Positions 62,942-64,000 of a DNA stretch of 64,000 nt are shown one piece after another. This stretch comes from JAEUMY01 sp031394355 (lineage in GTDB: Bacteria > Pseudomonadota > Gammaproteobacteria > Burkholderiales > Usitatibacteraceae), in NCBI GenBank assembly GCA_031394355.1, contig JANNSU010000008.1, positions 186,001-250,000 of the forward strand. Reading direction: 5' to 3'. Made by a program: the position numbers and the translations under genes. The notes under the pieces are model-generated. The model saw only the letters and a list, made by a program, of their open reading frames with translations, did not search any database and had not been told where the DNA came from. The stretch's first letter is position 1, and every line of letters begins with the position of its first letter.

Positions 62942-63757
62942 TCAGGGGAAAACGCCTGTCGGCACGGTCCAATAGAAGGTTTCCACTTTCAAGCGTCCGG
63001 CCTTGACCGCCGGGTCCTCTGCCGAGAGTGCCTCGGCAGCCGCCAGCGTATTCAGCTTGAACAGGAACACCCCGCGCCGCGCGCCGCCGCCCGCAAAGGG
63101 CCCTGCAATGGCCAGCTTGCCGGCTTCATGCATCTTGTTGATGTGGGCCATGTGGCCGGCCTGGATGTCCTTGGCTTCCTCGGGCGAGTGCGTCATGTTC
63201 GGCCCGGTGATCAGCATGCCGAAGACGTAGCGGGTGTCCTTGTCGACCTTCGCCACGGGCTTGATGAAGGCACGTGCGGCGAACCAGGTGAGCGGCTCGG
63301 CCCGCAACTTGCCCGCCTTCACCAATGGCAGCTCTGCGATGACTGCGGCGGCTTCGTCCGGCTTTTCTGTCTTGATGACCACCATTGCGCGCAGATTGCC
63401 TCCCTCTGACACCGGGCCTGCGGCGGCGATCCTGCCGGACTCGATGAGCGTGCGTACGGCATCGGCGTGCGACTTTGCAGCAGCCGCGTCCGGTGCATCG
63501 CCTTCCGCGTAAAGCAGTGTGAGCTGCATGCGGCCCATGTCGTACTCGGGTTTCATCTGTGCGTGAGCCAAGGTGGCAAAACCTGCGCAGGCAGCCAGCA
63601 TAAACCGCACTGTCGTCGCCCCGGCGAAAGCCGGGGTCCAGCGACGTTCTGCAAACTGCCACGAAAGACACTGGGCCCCGGCTTTCGCCGGGGTGACGAA
63701 TGCTTTTCGAGCCGCCGACAATACGCCAGTACCCCAGGCGCGAATATTCGCAATCAT
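62942..63757 (-). CDS. Exported protein with two YCII domains; N-terminus interrupted by a repeat
   Basis: A 271-residue protein. The ATG at 63757 has a perfect GGAGG and is followed by MIANIRAWG (palindrome), then about 29 residues encoded by a REP-like element (VTPAKAGAQ ... RWTPAFAGATT), then a hydrophobic signal-like segment (FMLAACAGFATLAHA) and two YCII-type domains (about 75-165 and 175-265). The repeat insertion keeps the frame, so the export signal starts about 50 residues in. Whether the product is still exported, or starts at the internal ATG, cannot be told. Confidence 0.75.
   Translation of the reverse strand: MIANIRAWGTGVLSAARKAFVTPAKAGAQCLSWQFAERRWTPAFAGATTVRFMLAACAGFATLAHAQMKPEYDMGRMQLTLLYAEGDAPDAAAAKSHADAVRTLIESGRIAAAGPVSEGGNLRAMVVIKTEKPDEAAAVIAELPLVKAGKLRAEPLTWFAARAFIKPVAKVDKDTRYVFGMLITGPNMTHSPEEAKDIQAGHMAHINKMHEAGKLAIAGPFAGGGARRGVFLFKLNTLAAAEALSAEDPAVKAGRLKVETFYWTVPTGVFP
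63613..63699. repeat. REP/MITE-like inverted repeat inserted in the YCII gene
   Basis: Arms at 63619-63641 (CCCCGGCGAAAGCCGGGG...) and 63671-63693 are inverted copies with one mismatch over 23 bases, about 87 bases in total. Elements whose translation reads PAKAGAQ and WTPAFAG are widespread interspersed repeats in Proteobacteria. Confidence 0.85.
63740..63751. repeat. GCGAATATTCGC palindrome copy 22 (start of second YCII gene)
   Basis: Exact 12-mer, flanks C and A, read ANIR in codons 3-6 of the YCII gene; on the coding strand the wobble base before it is T. Confidence 0.95.
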
Positions 63758-63779
63758 GTTTCCTCCAAAGTGATGCTGC

Positions 63780-64000
63780 TCAACCCGCCTGATCGTAAGC
63801 CGCCTTCAACCACGCCACGAGCTCGGCATTGATGTCTTTGGCGCTCTCAACCCGAACGCGGTGCGACACCATGGCATTGAAGCTGCCCGAGGCTTCCAGC
63901 CTGCCAGCGGCGGTAAGGCCTTTGAGATTGATGCCGACGTCGAGGCGGGTTGCCGTGGAGGGCTGGATGAGCGCGAACTGCTTCTTGCGCCTGAGGCTCA
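63780..64000 (-). CDS. DUF4287/DUF5655-like protein, C-terminal part (cut by window end)
   Basis: The last 72 residues of a gene that runs out of the window on the minus strand, stop at 63780-63782. RRKKQFALIQPSTATRLDVG, GLTAAGRLE and VSHRVRVES resemble the C-terminal DUF5655 domain of DUF4287 proteins, small cytosolic proteins of unknown role. Confidence 0.7.
   Translation of the reverse strand, partial: SLRRKKQFALIQPSTATRLDVGINLKGLTAAGRLEASGSFNAMVSHRVRVESAKDINAELVAWLKAAYDQAG

Noticed and set aside
3435..63751. Apparent strand polarity of the palindrome flanks (T on the left in 21 of 22, non-A on the right in 7, non-T on the left in 1).
   Set aside because: All deviations fall on codon positions fixed by the encoded amino acid, so the asymmetry follows from gene orientation and reading frame and gives no evidence of a replication-oriented signal.

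Overview
The window looks like a chromosomal segment of a betaproteobacterium. The block gyrA-serC-pheA-hisC-tyrA-aroA-cmk-rpsA-ihfB-lapA-lapB, flanked by ompA-like, ubiG and gph genes and followed by pyrF, ugd, rfaE1 and hldD, is a gene order I associate with Betaproteobacteria. By eye the DNA is about 60 percent GC. I saw no rRNA, tRNA, phage, transposase or CRISPR array. The genus cannot be resolved from the sequence alone.

Layout. 1-24 kb is rich in signal transduction: a truncated NtrC-type regulator with its sensor kinase, a HAMP-linked nucleotide cyclase, a lipoprotein esterase, a glycosyltransferase, a DUF4139 protein, a MoxR ATPase/VWA pair, a response regulator - LysM/FecR protein - CHASE2 kinase operon, a metallo-beta-lactamase-fold hydrolase, a CHASE2 nucleotide cyclase, a cation diffusion facilitator, and an RstBA-like two-component pair. 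24-32 kb (all minus strand) holds a TonB-dependent receptor, the mtaD-ubiG-DUF1501-gph operon and an OmpA-like protein. 32-50 kb (all plus strand) is the housekeeping block: gyrase A, serine and aromatic amino acid synthesis, ribosomal protein S1, IHF-beta, LPS assembly (LapAB), pyrimidine synthesis and ADP-heptose synthesis, many genes joined by ATGA stop/start overlaps. 50-52 kb carries two exported lysine-rich proteins, one with a ComEA-type DNA-binding domain. 52-57 kb is a sulfur module: a sulfonate-type ABC transporter with an OsmC protein, a divergent CysB-like regulator and cysM. 57-64 kb has an exonuclease, small membrane proteins, a FemAB-like acyltransferase, nadE, glnB and two YCII/DUF genes.

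The most striking signal is not a gene. A perfect palindrome, GCGAATATTCGC, occurs 22 times in 64 kb (16 times inside genes, 6 times between genes), against an expectation well below one. The real unit appears to be the 14-mer TGCGAATATTCGCA: all six intergenic copies are complete 14-mers, and in all 16 coding copies the flanking base that is free to vary synonymously is the one required by the 14-mer. In 12 of 16 genes it is read as Ala-Asn-Ile-Arg. Two copies sit at the centre of longer dyads (30 bp perfect, 40 bp imperfect). I know of no description of this element. It resembles in behaviour the cyanobacterial HIP1 palindrome, DNA uptake sequences, or sites of a chromosome-organising protein, but its role is unknown.

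Other points of note: GyrA carries Asn82-Met83 in the quinolone-determining region; one cyclase lacks the usual adenine-contacting lysine; a REP-like repeat is inserted in frame near the N-terminus of an exported protein; two genes have their 3' ends with the stop codon tandemly triplicated; and a 45-residue membrane protein follows glnB.
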